Notes: generated by a model not told the origin, from the sequence alone. A stretch of 64,000 nucleotides of DNA from Streptomyces sp. NBC_00193 (GCF_026342735.1 NZ_JAPEMM010000001.1:992001-1056000); one strand, 5' to 3'; counted from the stretch's first letter, positions 1 through 8,855 are shown. Translations and numbers: made by a program.

Positions 1-2057
1 CCCCGGATGTAGGCCTCGGAGTCCATCAGATGGGAGTTCTTGACCAGCTCGGCGCCTTCTTCGGCCAGTTCCACGGCTTCGCCGGACCGGCCCAGGCATT
101 CCAGATGGGAGGTGAGGTTCACGTGCGCACGTCCCACCAGCATGCCGAGGCCGAGTTCGGCGGCCCGCTCCTTGACCGCGAACATCTCGGCGAGGCCGCG
201 CTCGGGTTCCCCCGAGTCGACGAGCAGGCTGCCGACGGTGATCCGGGCGTTGAGTTCGGTGTCCTCGGCGCCGACCATCCGCGCGTACTCCACGGCGCGT
301 TCGGCGGCGACCAGGTTGTCGGGCCCCGGCTTGTGGAGCATGCCCCAGCTCGCGGCCCGGACCAGGACGTCGGCGTGCACCTGGGACGGGGGCAGCCCGC
401 GGACGAGCTCCTGTGCCTTGGCGAGCTCCGCCCAGCCGTCGCCGCGGGCGAGGCCGGCGATCATCCGGGAGCGTTCGGTCCAGAACCAGGCGGCCCGCAG
501 CGGGTCGTGGCCGTCCTCCAGCAGCCGCAGGGCCGTCTTGGTCAGCTTGAGCGCGCGTTCGCGCTCGCCGCCGAAGCGGGCCGCGACGGTGGCTTCGGCC
601 AGCAGGTCGAGGTGTTGCAGCGGGGTGGTCGCCGGGTCGCAGCCGCAGGGCGGGTAGACCTCGGTGTAGTCCGCGGGGCGCAGTTCGGACCGTACGTCCT
701 CCGGTACGGCCTCCCACAGGTCCATGGCCCGCTCCAGCAGGCGCAGCTGCTCGGAGTAGGCGTGCCGGCGCCGGGCGGCCACCGAGGCCGCGAGCACGGC
801 GGGCAGGGCCTTGACCGCGTCGTTGGCGTAGTACCAGTAGGTGGCGAGGCGGATGACCCGCTCCTCGGCCCGGATGAGCGTGTCGTCCTGCTCGAGTTCC
901 TCGGCGTAGCGGCGGTTGACGCGGGCGCGCTCGCCGGGCAGCAGGTCGTCGGAGACGGCCTCGCGGACCAGGGAGTGCCGGAAGCGGTAGCCGTCGCCGT
1001 CGGAGGTGGCCAGGAGGATGTTGGCGCCGACCGCCGAGCGCAGGGCCTCGATCAGTTCGTCCTCGGTGAGCCGGGTGACGGCGCGCAGCAGGGCGTACTC
1101 CACCGTGGAACCACCCTCGGCGACGATGCGCACGACGCGCTGCGCGGCGTCCGGGAGGACTTCGACGCGGACGAGGAGCAGGTCGCGCAGGGATTCGGTG
1201 AGGCCGGTGGAACAGCCGCTGGCGCGGGAGGCGACGAGTTCCTCGACGAAGAAGGCATTGCCGTCGGAGCGGTCGAAGACCGATTCGACGAAGTCCTCGT
1301 CGGGCTGCGAGGCCAGGATCCCGGCGAGCTGGCGGCGCACTTCCGCCCGGTTGAAGCGGGACAGTTCGATGCGCTGGACGGTGCGCAGCCGGTCGAGTTC
1401 GGCGAGGAGCGGGCGCAGCGGGTGGCGGCGGTGGACGTCGTCGGCGCGGTAGGTGGCGACGACGACGAGGCGGCCGCTGCCGAGCGCGCGGAAGAGGTAG
1501 GAGAGCAGGTGCCGGGTGGAGGTGTCCGCCCAGTGCAGGTCTTCCAGGACGAGGACGACGGTGCGGTCGGCGGCGAGGCGTTCCAGCATCCGGGCCGTCA
1601 GTTCGAAGAGCCGGGCGGTGCTCTCCTCGTCGTGGGGGCCGCGGGGGGTCTCGCCGAGTTCGGGGAGGATGCGGGCGAGTTCGTCCTCCTGGCCGACGGC
1701 GGCTGCGGCCAGTTCGTCGGGGAGCAGGCGGTGCAAGGTGCGCAGGGCAGTCGAAAACGGGGCGAAGGGAAGCCCCTCCGCCCCGATCTCCACACAGCCT
1801 CCGACGGCTACGACCGCGCCGCGGCGGTCGGCCTCGCAGAGGAACTCCTCGGTGAGGCGGGTCTTTCCGACCCCGGCCTCGCCGCCTATGAGCAGTGCCT
1901 GCGGCTCTTGGCCGGCGGCGCGCGTCAGGGCGTCGGTGAGTACGGCCAGTTCGTCGGCGCGGCCGACGAACACCGGGCTGACAGATCTGGTCTCCACGCC
2001 GCCGAGCATCGCACAGAGGCCCTGCTCGTCGGCACTGGATATCGGTGCGCTTCTCAT
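1..2057 (-). CDS. Large AAA/LuxR-type ATPase regulator, N-terminal part (runs off left edge)
   Basis: About 685 residues are visible and the C-terminus lies outside the window. The ATG at 2057 gives a protein starting MRSAPISSADE. A Walker A motif GEAGVGKT sits at about residues 59-66 and a Walker B-like stretch VVLVLEDLHWAD at about 167-178. After these comes a long helical region typical of the MalT/LAL (large ATP-binding LuxR) and related guanylate-cyclase-associated STAND ATPases. In that family ATP binding and a TPR-like sensor control a C-terminal LuxR helix-turn-helix, which cannot be seen here. A second in-frame ATG lies 16 codons downstream (MLGGVETRSV) and could be the true start. 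Function as a transcription activator is inferred from the family; the ligand is unknown. Confidence 0.85.
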   Translation of the reverse strand, partial: MRSAPISSADEQGLCAMLGGVETRSVSPVFVGRADELAVLTDALTRAAGQEPQALLIGGEAGVGKTRLTEEFLCEADRRGAVVAVGGCVEIGAEGLPFAPFSTALRTLHRLLPDELAAAAVGQEDELARILPELGETPRGPHDEESTARLFELTARMLERLAADRTVVLVLEDLHWADTSTRHLLSYLFRALGSGRLVVVATYRADDVHRRHPLRPLLAELDRLRTVQRIELSRFNRAEVRRQLAGILASQPDEDFVESVFDRSDGNAFFVEELVASRASGCSTGLTESLRDLLLVRVEVLPDAAQRVVRIVAEGGSTVEYALLRAVTRLTEDELIEALRSAVGANILLATSDGDGYRFRHSLVREAVSDDLLPGERARVNRRYAEELEQDDTLIRAEERVIRLATYWYYANDAVKALPAVLAASVAARRRHAYSEQLRLLERAMDLWEAVPEDVRSELRPADYTEVYPPCGCDPATTPLQHLDLLAEATVAARFGGERERALKLTKTALRLLEDGHDPLRAAWFWTERSRMIAGLARGDGWAELAKAQELVRGLPPSQVHADVLVRAASWGMLHKPGPDNLVAAERAVEYARMVGAEDTELNARITVGSLLVDSGEPERGLAEMFAVKERAAELGLGMLVGRAHVNLTSHLECLGRSGEAVELAEEGAELVKNSHLMDSEAYIR

Positions 2058-2090
2058 CACGTGCCGGTTCGCACGGTCTCGCGACGCGGG

Positions 2091-2258
2091 TTACGCGGCG
2101 CGGGTGAACCGGCCGCGGTGTCCACTCACCGACCCCTCCGGTTCCTGGCTCCGGGAGAAGAGGCGGCTGGCCTTCTTCGCTTCCCGGACCAGACGGTAGG
2201 CGTCGGCCTCGCGGATGAGGTCTTCGCGGCGGGCGGTGGCGATCTCGTACTCGAACAT
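2091..2258 (-). CDS. Small conserved hypothetical protein (55 aa)
   Basis: A 55-residue charged protein beginning MFEYEIATARREDLIREA. The ATG at 2258 is preceded by a good ribosome-binding site (GGGAG, 6 nt upstream). The N-terminal half reads as an amphipathic helix rich in Arg/Glu, followed by a Ser/Gly/Arg tail. I recall similar MFEYE-type short proteins as common in Streptomyces, but no function is known to me. It lies 33 bp upstream of the big ATPase gene on the same strand, so the two may be cotranscribed. Confidence 0.65.
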   Translation of the reverse strand: MFEYEIATARREDLIREADAYRLVREAKKASRLFSRSQEPEGSVSGHRGRFTRAA

Positions 2259-2371
2259 CTTGTGCTCCCTGGTTTGCGTTTCTCCGACACCTCGTTCGGT
2301 GTGATCCAAGATTCGCGCCCCAGGGGGTACCGGCACATCGGGAGCATGCCGCATCTGCACGGGCCGGGGGT

Positions 2372-2410
2372 CCTTAGGCCGGGACCCGGGGTCCCTGAGG
2401 CGGCCTAAGG
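2372..2410 (-). terminator. Hairpin, probable terminator of the 2480-3067 gene
   Basis: CCTTAGGCCG (2372-2381) pairs perfectly with CGGCCTAAGG (2401-2410). Inside the loop GGGAC/GTCCC can form a second stem. It lies about 70 bp beyond the stop of the leftward gene ending at 2480, the expected place for a terminator. There is no T-tract, as is usual in high-GC genomes. Confidence 0.55.
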
Positions 2411-2479
2411 CAGTACCTAGGCGAGCCCGCCGGGGACCGGCGAACGGCCTAGGCGGGCCGCCGTGCGGCGGCGGACGGG

Positions 2480-3067
2480 CTAGGCGGCGGGGGCCACCGG
2501 GAGGGAGAGGACGTACATGAACGCGAAGGCGAGCACGCCGATGGCGGCGACGACGACGGCGGCCCAGGCCACGGAGCGGACCCATGCCGGGAGGGTGCGG
2601 CCGGGGGCGCCGAAGGCCGGGCGGGCCAGCACGAACACGGCGATGAGCAGCGCGATCGTCGACAGGACGCCGTTGACCAGGGCGGTCATGTGCCAGGCGT
2701 TGCCGTACAGCGCCTCGATCTTGTCCTCGGTGGTGGTGGCGGTGGCCGAGCTGATCTGGCCCTTGAGGGTCTCCCGCTCGCCTATGACGCGGGAGGTCCA
2801 GCTGCCGCTGAGGGCGACCAGGCCGAGACCGGCGGCGACGATCGCGGAGGCTCCGGAGGCGACACCACTGCTCTGCTCCTCGTCGGCAGCGGCCTCGAGG
2901 TCGTCGAGGTCGTCGAGGTCGGTGGCGAGCTCCTCGCCCGGGACCTCCTCGGTGGCGGCGGTGTCCGCGGCGGCCGGGGCGGTGGTCTCGTCGGTGGCGG
3001 CCTTCTTCAGGTCGGCCGGGGAGTCCGCCTCGGGAGCGGTCGGGGCGGGGGTCTTGGTGGTGTCCAT
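2480..3067 (-). CDS. Membrane protein with acidic Ala/Asp/Glu-rich N-terminus
   Basis: 195 residues from an ATG at 3067. Residues 1-65 are disordered, rich in Ala, Pro, Thr, Asp and Glu (for example DLDDLDDLEAAADEEQ). Three hydrophobic segments follow at about 72-90, 128-148 and 165-188, with a short loop TATTTEDKIEALYGNAWH between the first and second. No family is recognised. Placement at the membrane is inferred from hydrophobicity; whether the acidic tail is cytoplasmic is unknown. It is followed by a strong hairpin and is probably its own transcription unit. Confidence 0.75.
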   Translation of the reverse strand: MDTTKTPAPTAPEADSPADLKKAATDETTAPAAADTAATEEVPGEELATDLDDLDDLEAAADEEQSSGVASGASAIVAAGLGLVALSGSWTSRVIGERETLKGQISSATATTTEDKIEALYGNAWHMTALVNGVLSTIALLIAVFVLARPAFGAPGRTLPAWVRSVAWAAVVVAAIGVLAFAFMYVLSLPVAPAA

Positions 3068-3190
3068 GCGGGGCACCGTAGGCGGCTTTTCTGAGAGGTT
3101 CCTGAGAATCCGGCCGGGCAGCGTGCAGCGCACCGCCCCGGCCCCCCGGAGGACTCGGGGCGGGGCGATGGCGGGCGGGCGCGGGGGTGG

Positions 3191-3745
3191 TTACGCGGGG
3201 CGGGCCGCGGACCACTCGTCGGCGAGGATCGCCCAGATCTCGGTGTCCTGGCGGACGCCCCGGTGCGAGTAGTTCTGGCGCATGACGCCTTCGCGGGTCA
3301 TGCCGAGACGCTCGGCCACGGCGAGGCTCTTCTTGTTGCCGGAGGCGGCGTGCCATTCGACGCGGTGCATGCCGCGCTCGCCGAAGGCGTAGTCGATCAG
3401 CACCCGGCAGGCCTTCGTGACCAGGCCGCGGCCGGCCGCGGCGGGCTCCAGCCAGCAGCCGATCTCACAGTTGCCCGACGCCGCGTCGAACGCCGGGAAG
3501 AGCACTCCGCCCACGAGGGTGCCGCCGAGCCGGATCCCGAAGAAGCGCGCGCCGTCCTCCCCCGCCGTGAGGGCGTACTTGGCCAGCAGGGCGCGGGCGG
3601 ACTCCAGGTCGGTGGACCGGTCGGGGAAGCCGACGTACTGGCCGATGAACTCGCGTCCGCGTTCGATGTGGGCGAAGAACTCCTCCGCGTGCCGGGCTTC
3701 CAGCGGGAACAGCTGGGCGTCGTCGGCGAGGTCTATCGAGAACAT
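3191..3745 (-). CDS. GNAT N-acetyltransferase, RimJ/RimL type
   Basis: 184 residues, close to the usual 180 for this group. The order of elements matches RimJ/RimL-like acetyltransferases: an N-terminal EARHAEEFFAHIERGREF helix, a central strand FFGIRLGGTLVGGVLF, the acetyl-CoA loop CWLEPAAAGRGLVTKA, and the C-terminal HRVEWHAASGNKKSLAVAERLG segment. Such enzymes acetylate protein N-termini or small amines using acetyl-CoA; the substrate cannot be told. The ATG at 3745 has an upstream AAGGAAG ribosome site. It lies 39 bp upstream of no partner on its own strand except the acidic membrane protein further left. Confidence 0.9.
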   Translation of the reverse strand: MFSIDLADDAQLFPLEARHAEEFFAHIERGREFIGQYVGFPDRSTDLESARALLAKYALTAGEDGARFFGIRLGGTLVGGVLFPAFDAASGNCEIGCWLEPAAAGRGLVTKACRVLIDYAFGERGMHRVEWHAASGNKKSLAVAERLGMTREGVMRQNYSHRGVRQDTEIWAILADEWSAARPA

Positions 3746-3784
3746 GCGCGTTCTTCCTTGGGTATCGGGCGGCGGGTGGCCGGA

Positions 3785-6034
3785 TCACCGGGAGCTGGTC
3801 GCGGGCTCGTGCGCGTCCTCGCTCGTGACGGGGTCCGCGCCGGGCCGCTGCAGGGGAAGTTTCGCATGCGGACGGCGCTCCGGGGGCTCGATGCTGATCT
3901 TCGGGAGCCGGCGGTCCAGCCAGGCCGGCAGCCACCAGTTGGCTCCGCCGAGCAGGTGCATCAGGGCCGGGACGAGGAGGGTCCGCAGGACGAAGGCGTC
4001 GAGGGCGACGGCCGCGGCGAGCGCGATGCCGAACATGGCGATGAGCCGGTCGCCGCTGAGTACGAAGGCCAGGAAGACGGAGATCATGATGACCGCCGCC
4101 GAGTTGATCACCCGGCTGGTCTCGGCGAGCCCGACGCGCACGGCCCGCTTGTTGTCCCCCGTCTCCAGCCACTCCTCGTACATCCGGCTGACCAGGAAGA
4201 CCTGGTAGTCCATGGACAGCCCGAAGAGCACGGAGACCATGATCACGGGGAGGAAGGGCTCGATCGGCCCCGCGCTGCCCAGCCCGAGCGGTTCGCTGCC
4301 CCAGCCCCACTGGAAGATCGCGACGACGACTCCGAAGGAGGAGGCGACGGCGGCGACGTTCATGGCGGCCGCCTTGACCGGGATGCCTATGGAGCGGAAG
4401 GCCAGCAGCAGGAGCACGCAGCCGAGCGCGATGACCACGCCGACGAAGAGGGGCAGTTTGCCGACGATGACCTCGGCGAAGTCGTCGTACCCGGCCGTCA
4501 CGCCGCCGACGTGGACCTGCATGGAGCTGTCGTGGCCGGCGCGCGGGATGACGTCCTCGCGCAGCCTGTCGACCAGCTCGCTCGTGGCCCGGGACTGAGG
4601 GGAGGAGTCCGGTACGACCGTGACCACGGCGGTGTCGCCGCTGCGGTTGAGGACCGCCGGTCCGGCGGCGGCCACGCCCTTGGTCGTACGGATCGACTCG
4701 GTCAGCGCGTCCACGGCGACCCGGTCGCCGGCCCCGCCGAGACGGGCGACCACGGTCAGCGGGCCGTTCATGCCCGGGCCGAAGCCCTCCGCGAGCAGGT
4801 CGTAGGCCTTGCGGGTGGTGGACGTGGCCGGGTTGTTGCCCTGGTCGGAGGTGCCGAGGTGGAGGGAGAGCGTGGGCAGCGCCAGCACCACCATGACCGC
4901 GGTGGCGACCAGGCCGAGCAGCTTCGGGTGCCGCTCGACGAAGCCCGACCAGCGGGCGGCGAAGCCGGTCACCGCCTCGGGCAGCGGGCCCTCCGCGGCC
5001 AGCTTGCGGCGCTCGCGGCGGGACAGTGCGCGCATGCCGATGTACGAGAGGAGCGCGGGGAGCAGGGTCACCGAGGCGGCGACGGTCAGGACCACGGTGA
5101 GGGAGGCGGCGATGGCGACGCCGTTGAGGAAGTTGAGCCGGAGCACCAGCATGCCGAGCAGCGCGATGCAGACGGTGGCCCCGGCGAAGACCACGGCCCG
5201 GCCGGTGGTGGCGACGGCGCTCTCGGCGGCTTCCGCGACCGGGAGACCGCGTTTGAGGCCCTTGCGGTGGCGGGTGACGATGAACAGCGCGTAGTCGATG
5301 CCCACCCCGAGGCCCACGAGGGTGCCGAGCATCGGCGCGAAGTCGGCGACCGGCATCGCGTGGCCGAGGAGGGTGATGCCGAAATAGGCGGTGCCCACGC
5401 TGACCAGGGCGGTCGCGATGGGCAGCAGACTCGCGGCCAGCGACCCGAAGGCCAGGAACAGCACCACCGCGGCGATGGCCACGCCGATGACCTCGGCGAG
5501 GTGCGCGGAGGGGGCTTCGGTGAGGCCTATGGCGCGCCCGCCGAGCTCGACCTGGAGCCCGTCGGCCTGGGTCGTCGGGTTCCGCGCGGCGTCGACGACG
5601 GCCTTCGCCTCGCCCTTCGGCACCGAGTCGGCCTGCCGGTCGAAGGTGACCACCGCGTAGGCGGTACGCCCGTCGGCGCTGATCCGGGCCCCGCTCTCGG
5701 GCCCGGGACCGTAGGGGCCCGCCACCGATCCGACACCGGGCAGCCCGGCTATGGAGTCGAGGGCCCGCGTCATCCGCTCCTGCACGGCCGGCGTGCGCAC
5801 GCTCTGCCCGTCCGGAGCCCGCCACACGATGGTGTCGGTATCGCCGCCCTGCCCGTGGAAGCCCTCCCGCAGCAGCGCGTGCGCCTTGGCGGACTCGGTG
5901 CCGGGGACCTCGTAGTCGTTGGAGAACGCCGCCCCGGCCCCGACCGCGGCAGCGGCGGTCCCGCCGAAGGCGAGGAGCCAGATCAGAACGGCAACGAGTC
6001 GGTGCCGCATGCACCAGCGTGCGAGGGCTGACAA
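3785..6034 (-). CDS. MMPL family transporter
   Basis: 749 residues from the TTG at 6034, which has an AGGGAG ribosome site about 8 nt upstream. An ATG 8 codons later is the alternative. The protein has the MMPL/RND layout: TM1 (VAVLIWLLAFGGTAAAA), a periplasmic loop to about residue 170, a block of helices, a second loop, then a second helix block containing the SMDYQVFLVSRMYEE signature (first half counterpart GVGIDYALFIVTRHRKGL). Members export lipids, siderophores or drugs using the proton gradient. The substrate is not evident from neighbours. The C-terminus ends in a charged tail after the last helix. Confidence 0.93.
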   Translation of the reverse strand: MSALARWCMRHRLVAVLIWLLAFGGTAAAAVGAGAAFSNDYEVPGTESAKAHALLREGFHGQGGDTDTIVWRAPDGQSVRTPAVQERMTRALDSIAGLPGVGSVAGPYGPGPESGARISADGRTAYAVVTFDRQADSVPKGEAKAVVDAARNPTTQADGLQVELGGRAIGLTEAPSAHLAEVIGVAIAAVVLFLAFGSLAASLLPIATALVSVGTAYFGITLLGHAMPVADFAPMLGTLVGLGVGIDYALFIVTRHRKGLKRGLPVAEAAESAVATTGRAVVFAGATVCIALLGMLVLRLNFLNGVAIAASLTVVLTVAASVTLLPALLSYIGMRALSRRERRKLAAEGPLPEAVTGFAARWSGFVERHPKLLGLVATAVMVVLALPTLSLHLGTSDQGNNPATSTTRKAYDLLAEGFGPGMNGPLTVVARLGGAGDRVAVDALTESIRTTKGVAAAGPAVLNRSGDTAVVTVVPDSSPQSRATSELVDRLREDVIPRAGHDSSMQVHVGGVTAGYDDFAEVIVGKLPLFVGVVIALGCVLLLLAFRSIGIPVKAAAMNVAAVASSFGVVVAIFQWGWGSEPLGLGSAGPIEPFLPVIMVSVLFGLSMDYQVFLVSRMYEEWLETGDNKRAVRVGLAETSRVINSAAVIMISVFLAFVLSGDRLIAMFGIALAAAVALDAFVLRTLLVPALMHLLGGANWWLPAWLDRRLPKISIEPPERRPHAKLPLQRPGADPVTSEDAHEPATSSR

Positions 6035-6163
6035 CGGACGGGCTCCCTGGTGGTTCGGATCTTTACCGGGGAACGGCCCGTCGGAAAGAACGCGTGAACA
6101 CTGAAACTGAACGCTGGGCGTCTGGAATTTTGGTCGCGTGGTGGGTCTGGTTGGTCTACACCT

Positions 6164-6191
6164 CAACGATCGCAGCGTCGCGTGATCGTTG
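6164..6191. promoter_or_regulatory. Inverted repeat upstream of the MMPL gene
   Basis: CAACGATC (6164-6171) and GATCGTTG (6184-6191) form a perfect 8-bp inverted repeat with a 12-bp spacer. It sits 130 bp upstream of the MMPL start and 52 bp downstream of the cupin gene on the same strand. It could be an operator of TetR type for the exporter or a weak terminator for the cupin gene. No regulator gene is adjacent. Confidence 0.4.
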
Positions 6192-6242
6192 GCGGCCTTC
6201 GTGGGCAGCGTCACAGGTGTGCGGGCAGGTGCGGGACCATGG

Positions 6243-6734
6243 TCACACCGGCTTCGGAGCGGAGGTCCGGCCGGATGGGTCGGTGGGCTCTTCGTCTGAC
6301 TCGTGGTCCGACTCTTCGTCCGACTCTTCGTCGGCCCGGTAGCCCGGCAGCGAGGGCCACCGCACGGTGAGGACCACCGAGTCCTCCTCCGCGTACCAGG
6401 AGTGGTCGACTCCGCGTCCCCAGACGACGTAGTCCCCCTGTTCGGCCAGTACGACGTTCCGTCCGGGGAACTCCAGCCGGAACCGGCCGCTGATCAGCAC
6501 CTGCAAGGCCGTACGGGACTCCCCGCGGACCCAGCTCGCCCGCTCCTCGCCCTTGGGGTGCACGCCCCACTTGATCTCCACGTCCTCGCTGTGGCGGGGA
6601 TCGCCGTGCTCCTTGAAGTGCCCCAGCAGCCAGCCCCGGTCGACGGCGGCATCGGGGGTGGCCTTGCCGGTGTAGACGGAGGGGTGGGCGGGGGTGGTGG
6701 GGGTGGGGTGCAGGGGGTGGGTGGGGTCGCTCAC
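6243..6734 (-). CDS. Cupin-fold protein
   Basis: 163 residues. The core (residues 45-130) reads as a small beta-barrel: VEIKWGVHPKGEERASW, then TALQVLISGRFRLEFPG, then GDYVVWGRGVDHSWYAEEDS and VVLTVRWPSLPG. This matches the two-motif pattern of a single cupin domain with G-, H- and W-containing turns. The tail is an acidic run of ESDEESDHESDEE type ending in APKPV. Proteins like this are sometimes labelled signal peptidase I in Streptomyces annotations, without the catalytic Ser/Lys motif being present here. Substrate unknown. It is divergent from the GNAT gene at 6788. Confidence 0.75.
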   Translation of the reverse strand: MSDPTHPLHPTPTTPAHPSVYTGKATPDAAVDRGWLLGHFKEHGDPRHSEDVEIKWGVHPKGEERASWVRGESRTALQVLISGRFRLEFPGRNVVLAEQGDYVVWGRGVDHSWYAEEDSVVLTVRWPSLPGYRADEESDEESDHESDEEPTDPSGRTSAPKPV

Positions 6735-6787
6735 GGGGTGAGGTTAATGCAGTTGTCGGACCCGTCGGCGGCTGGTGAGCTGGCCGG

Positions 6788-7603
6788 ATGACTATGGATC
6801 CGAATGACCTGCTGAAGGTACGCGCCGAGTTCGACACCGTGATGCGACGGGAGGCCCTGCCCGACACCAGTGACGCGCGCGTGGAACGGGCGGGCGCGGT
6901 CGTACGGCAGATCGTGCCCGGATCCGGGGGGAACACGGTGCTCTGGTCGGACCTCGACGAGCACACCGCGGATGCGGTGATCGCGGAGCAGGTGGCCTAC
7001 TTCACGGAGCTGGCCGCTCGGGGCGAGGTCCCGTCGGCGGAGTTCGAGTGGAAGCTCTACGGCCACGACCGCCCCGCCGACCTCGGAGACCGGCTGCGCG
7101 CGGCCGGCTTCGTGGCGGAGCCCGCGGAAACGCTCCTGGTGGCGCGGGTGACGGACCTCGCCACCCTGTCGGTGGAGCCCCCGGAGGGCATCACCCTTCG
7201 GGTGGTGACCGACGAGGAGGGCGTGGACCTGATGATGGAGGCCCACCGCCAGGCCTTCGGCACGGATCGCCCCCGCATCAAGGACCTGATGCTGAACCTG
7301 CTGAGGGACGAGCCCGACACCATCGAAGCCGTCGTCGCGATGGCGGGCGACACCCCGGTGAGCGCGGCCCGGATGGAGATGCGCCCGGGGAGCCCCTTCG
7401 CGGGCCTGTGGGGCGGCGGCACGGTCCCGGAATGGCGAGGCCACGGCATCTACCGCCTCCTGGTGGCCCACCGCGCCCGCGTGGCGGCGGACCGGGGCAT
7501 CCGCTACCTCCAGGTCGACGCATCGGAGGACAGCCGCCCGATCCTGGAACGGCTGGGCTTCGACGTGTTGGGCGTGACGGTGCCTTGGGTTTGGGAGGGG
7601 TAG
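6788..7603 (+). CDS. GNAT family N-acetyltransferase
   Basis: 271 residues. The N-terminal half is divergent. The C-terminal half (about 140-270) is a GNAT fold with the acetyl-CoA loop GTVPEWRGHGIYRLLVAHRARV and the following DASEDSRPILERLGF element. A second ATG two codons in (MDPNDLLK) could be used instead. The gene is divergent from the cupin gene with a 53-bp shared spacer. Its stop is directly followed by a G-rich tract and the left arm of the large inverted repeat. The substrate is unknown. Confidence 0.88.
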   Translation: MTMDPNDLLKVRAEFDTVMRREALPDTSDARVERAGAVVRQIVPGSGGNTVLWSDLDEHTADAVIAEQVAYFTELAARGEVPSAEFEWKLYGHDRPADLGDRLRAAGFVAEPAETLLVARVTDLATLSVEPPEGITLRVVTDEEGVDLMMEAHRQAFGTDRPRIKDLMLNLLRDEPDTIEAVVAMAGDTPVSAARMEMRPGSPFAGLWGGGTVPEWRGHGIYRLLVAHRARVAADRGIRYLQVDASEDSRPILERLGFDVLGVTVPWVWEG

Positions 7604-7612
7604 GGCGGTTAC

Positions 7613-7636
7613 GGGGTGGGGGTGGGGGTGGGGGTG
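7613..7636 (+). other. G-tract with G-quadruplex potential
   Basis: Four runs of four or five G separated by single T (GGGGTGGGGGTG repeated) immediately after the GNAT stop codon and just outside the left arm of the inverted repeat. A C-rich mirror of this tract lies outside the right arm at about 9473-9495. It fits the simple four-run G-quadruplex pattern on the plus strand. Confidence 0.5.
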
Positions 7637-7654
7637 CCTTGGGGGTGGGGGGGT

Positions 7655-8149
7655 GTCGGGGCTGGGGGTTGGTGGCCTGTGCTGCGGGTTGGTCCTTGGC
7701 TTCGATGAGTACCGGGGGGCGTCCCGGCAGTCCAGTGTCCTTTCGGTGTGGGCCGGTCCCTCAAGGGCGCTCCCTGCGGTCGCGTCGCTACGCGATGGCC
7801 TTCGGCCACCCTTGACCGACCGGCCCACACCGAAACGCCACAAGACTTCCGGGATCCCCCCGGGGAACGGCCGGGGGGAGGAGAGGGGAGGAGCGGCCCT
7901 GTTTGGCATGCCCGTGCCCCCTCCGGCCGGTGGCCATCTGGACACGGGCCCGGCAGGACCGTGACCTCAGCCGGTACGGACGTGCGGGGCGATCGGAGCA
8001 TCCAGGGCCGGGCGTCTGGACACCCTTCCCGTGACCGTCGACAGCCACCCCGAGCGCAAGGACGCCCACCAGCCCCTCAGGGCCGGTGGGCGCGACAGAT
8101 CGCTACACACTCCCACTCGGCTAAGCGACTAACCACCGGCCGTGGCTGA
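7655..8149 (+). repeat. Left arm of a ~490-bp inverted repeat
   Basis: This arm is the reverse complement, with scattered mismatches, of 8967-9459. The outer ~225 bp (about 7671-7893) is nearly identical between arms. The middle ~100 bp (about 7895-7995) is clearly diverged. The inner ~150 bp is again highly similar, including the stretch around GATCGCTACACACTCCCACT. It encodes no convincing protein: the best frame is interrupted in one arm only. It contains an internal 95-bp palindromic module at 7741-7835. Between the arms lies one gene (8257-8811). Absence of a transposase suggests a non-autonomous element or two independent copies of a dispersed repeat. Confidence 0.9.
7741..7835 (+). repeat. 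95-bp palindromic module inside the left arm
   Basis: TTTCGGTGTGGGCCGGTC (7741-7758) is the exact reverse complement of the last 18 nt of the module (7818-7835). The loop region contains further partial pairing (CTCAAGGG / CCCTTGA and GGCCTTCGGCC). The same module recurs in the right arm at 9280-9374. Confidence 0.85.
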
Positions 8150-8236
8150 TCTAGAAGGGCGGGAGCGCCATGACGGAGTCTGAGGACGGCGACGGGGAGA
8201 TCGGACGCTGCTGCAGGGTGGATCGCGGTACGCGGA

Positions 8237-8272
8237 TCAGGAATTGGTGTTGCGGGTCAGGAATTGGTGTTG
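8237..8272. repeat. 20-bp-period tandem duplication at the 3' end of the membrane-protein gene
   Basis: TCAGGAATTGGTGTTG occurs at 8237-8252 and again at 8257-8272. The second copy encodes the last residues and the stop of the leftward gene; the first copy lies just beyond the stop. Because it includes the stop codon, it looks like a short replication-slippage duplication. Confidence 0.8.
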
Positions 8273-8811
8273 AGGAAGCCGATGGTTACTGCGCCCCACC
8301 AGCAGAGTTGGGAGATGACTGCGGTGACGCCTCCCCAGAGCAGGAGGCGCGGAGTGGCGGCGGGTGCGGCGGCGAGGCGGCGGGCGAGGAGGCCGGCCTG
8401 GAGACCGTTGAGGGTCAGGAGGGCGACGAGCCCGAGCTTGGCGAGGGTGAGCGGCGACTTGAGATCGGGTTCCAGCATCATCCCGCTCACGACGAGACCA
8501 CCCAGCCCGGCCCAGATGGGTATGTGGAGCCGGGACGTCGCACCGACCACCTCGGCGAGCGTGCAGCGCCTCATGGCCCACAGCAGACCGTAGTAGTCGG
8601 CGGACAGAACCGCGCCGAAGCCGACGACGAGCGAGGCGAGGTGAGCGAAGAGCGCCGCCGTGTGCAGTGCCGGGTCGGTCTTCATGTGAACGGAGATCCA
8701 CAACCCGACAGGCAGAACGATCATCGCCCCGAGCCCTGCGGCCACGACCGTCCACCAAGAGTCGTACAGGCGGACAGGACGAGCAGACAGATCAGCGGCA
8801 GGGGACGACAT
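8257..8811 (-). CDS. Four-to-five-helix membrane protein, iron-box controlled
   Basis: 184 residues from the ATG at 8811 (MSSPAADLSARP). Hydrophobic segments lie at about 18-40 (WWTVVAAGLGAMIVLPVGLW), 50-72 (ALFAHLASLVVGFGAVLSAD), 92-112, 122-140 and 155-178. A conserved-looking HTAALFAHLASLVVGFG helix contains two His. I do not recognise the family with confidence; the His-containing helices would suit a haem- or metal-related membrane protein but this is speculation. The upstream palindrome at 8856-8874 matches the DtxR/IdeR/DmdR iron box, so iron repression is expected. The gene is alone between the two arms of a large inverted repeat. The reading frame extends upstream to 8973, but that would place the operator inside the coding region. 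Confidence 0.75.
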   Translation of the reverse strand: MSSPAADLSARPVRLYDSWWTVVAAGLGAMIVLPVGLWISVHMKTDPALHTAALFAHLASLVVGFGAVLSADYYGLLWAMRRCTLAEVVGATSRLHIPIWAGLGGLVVSGMMLEPDLKSPLTLAKLGLVALLTLNGLQAGLLARRLAAAPAATPRLLLWGGVTAVISQLCWWGAVTIGFLNTNS

Positions 8812-8855
8812 GACGATGAGCTCCGAGGGCAGGACAGCCGCGAACGCGACGTGGG

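Noticed and set aside
30..2408. 792-aa rightward frame opposite the ATPase gene
   Set aside because: Gly/Val/Glu-rich antisense shadow of a high-GC gene with Walker motifs on the other strand; no ribosome site or domain.
3263..6031. 922-aa rightward frame opposite the GNAT and MMPL genes
   Set aside because: Composition (His/Asp/Gly/Arg-rich, no domains) is typical of an antisense frame; it crosses two real genes.
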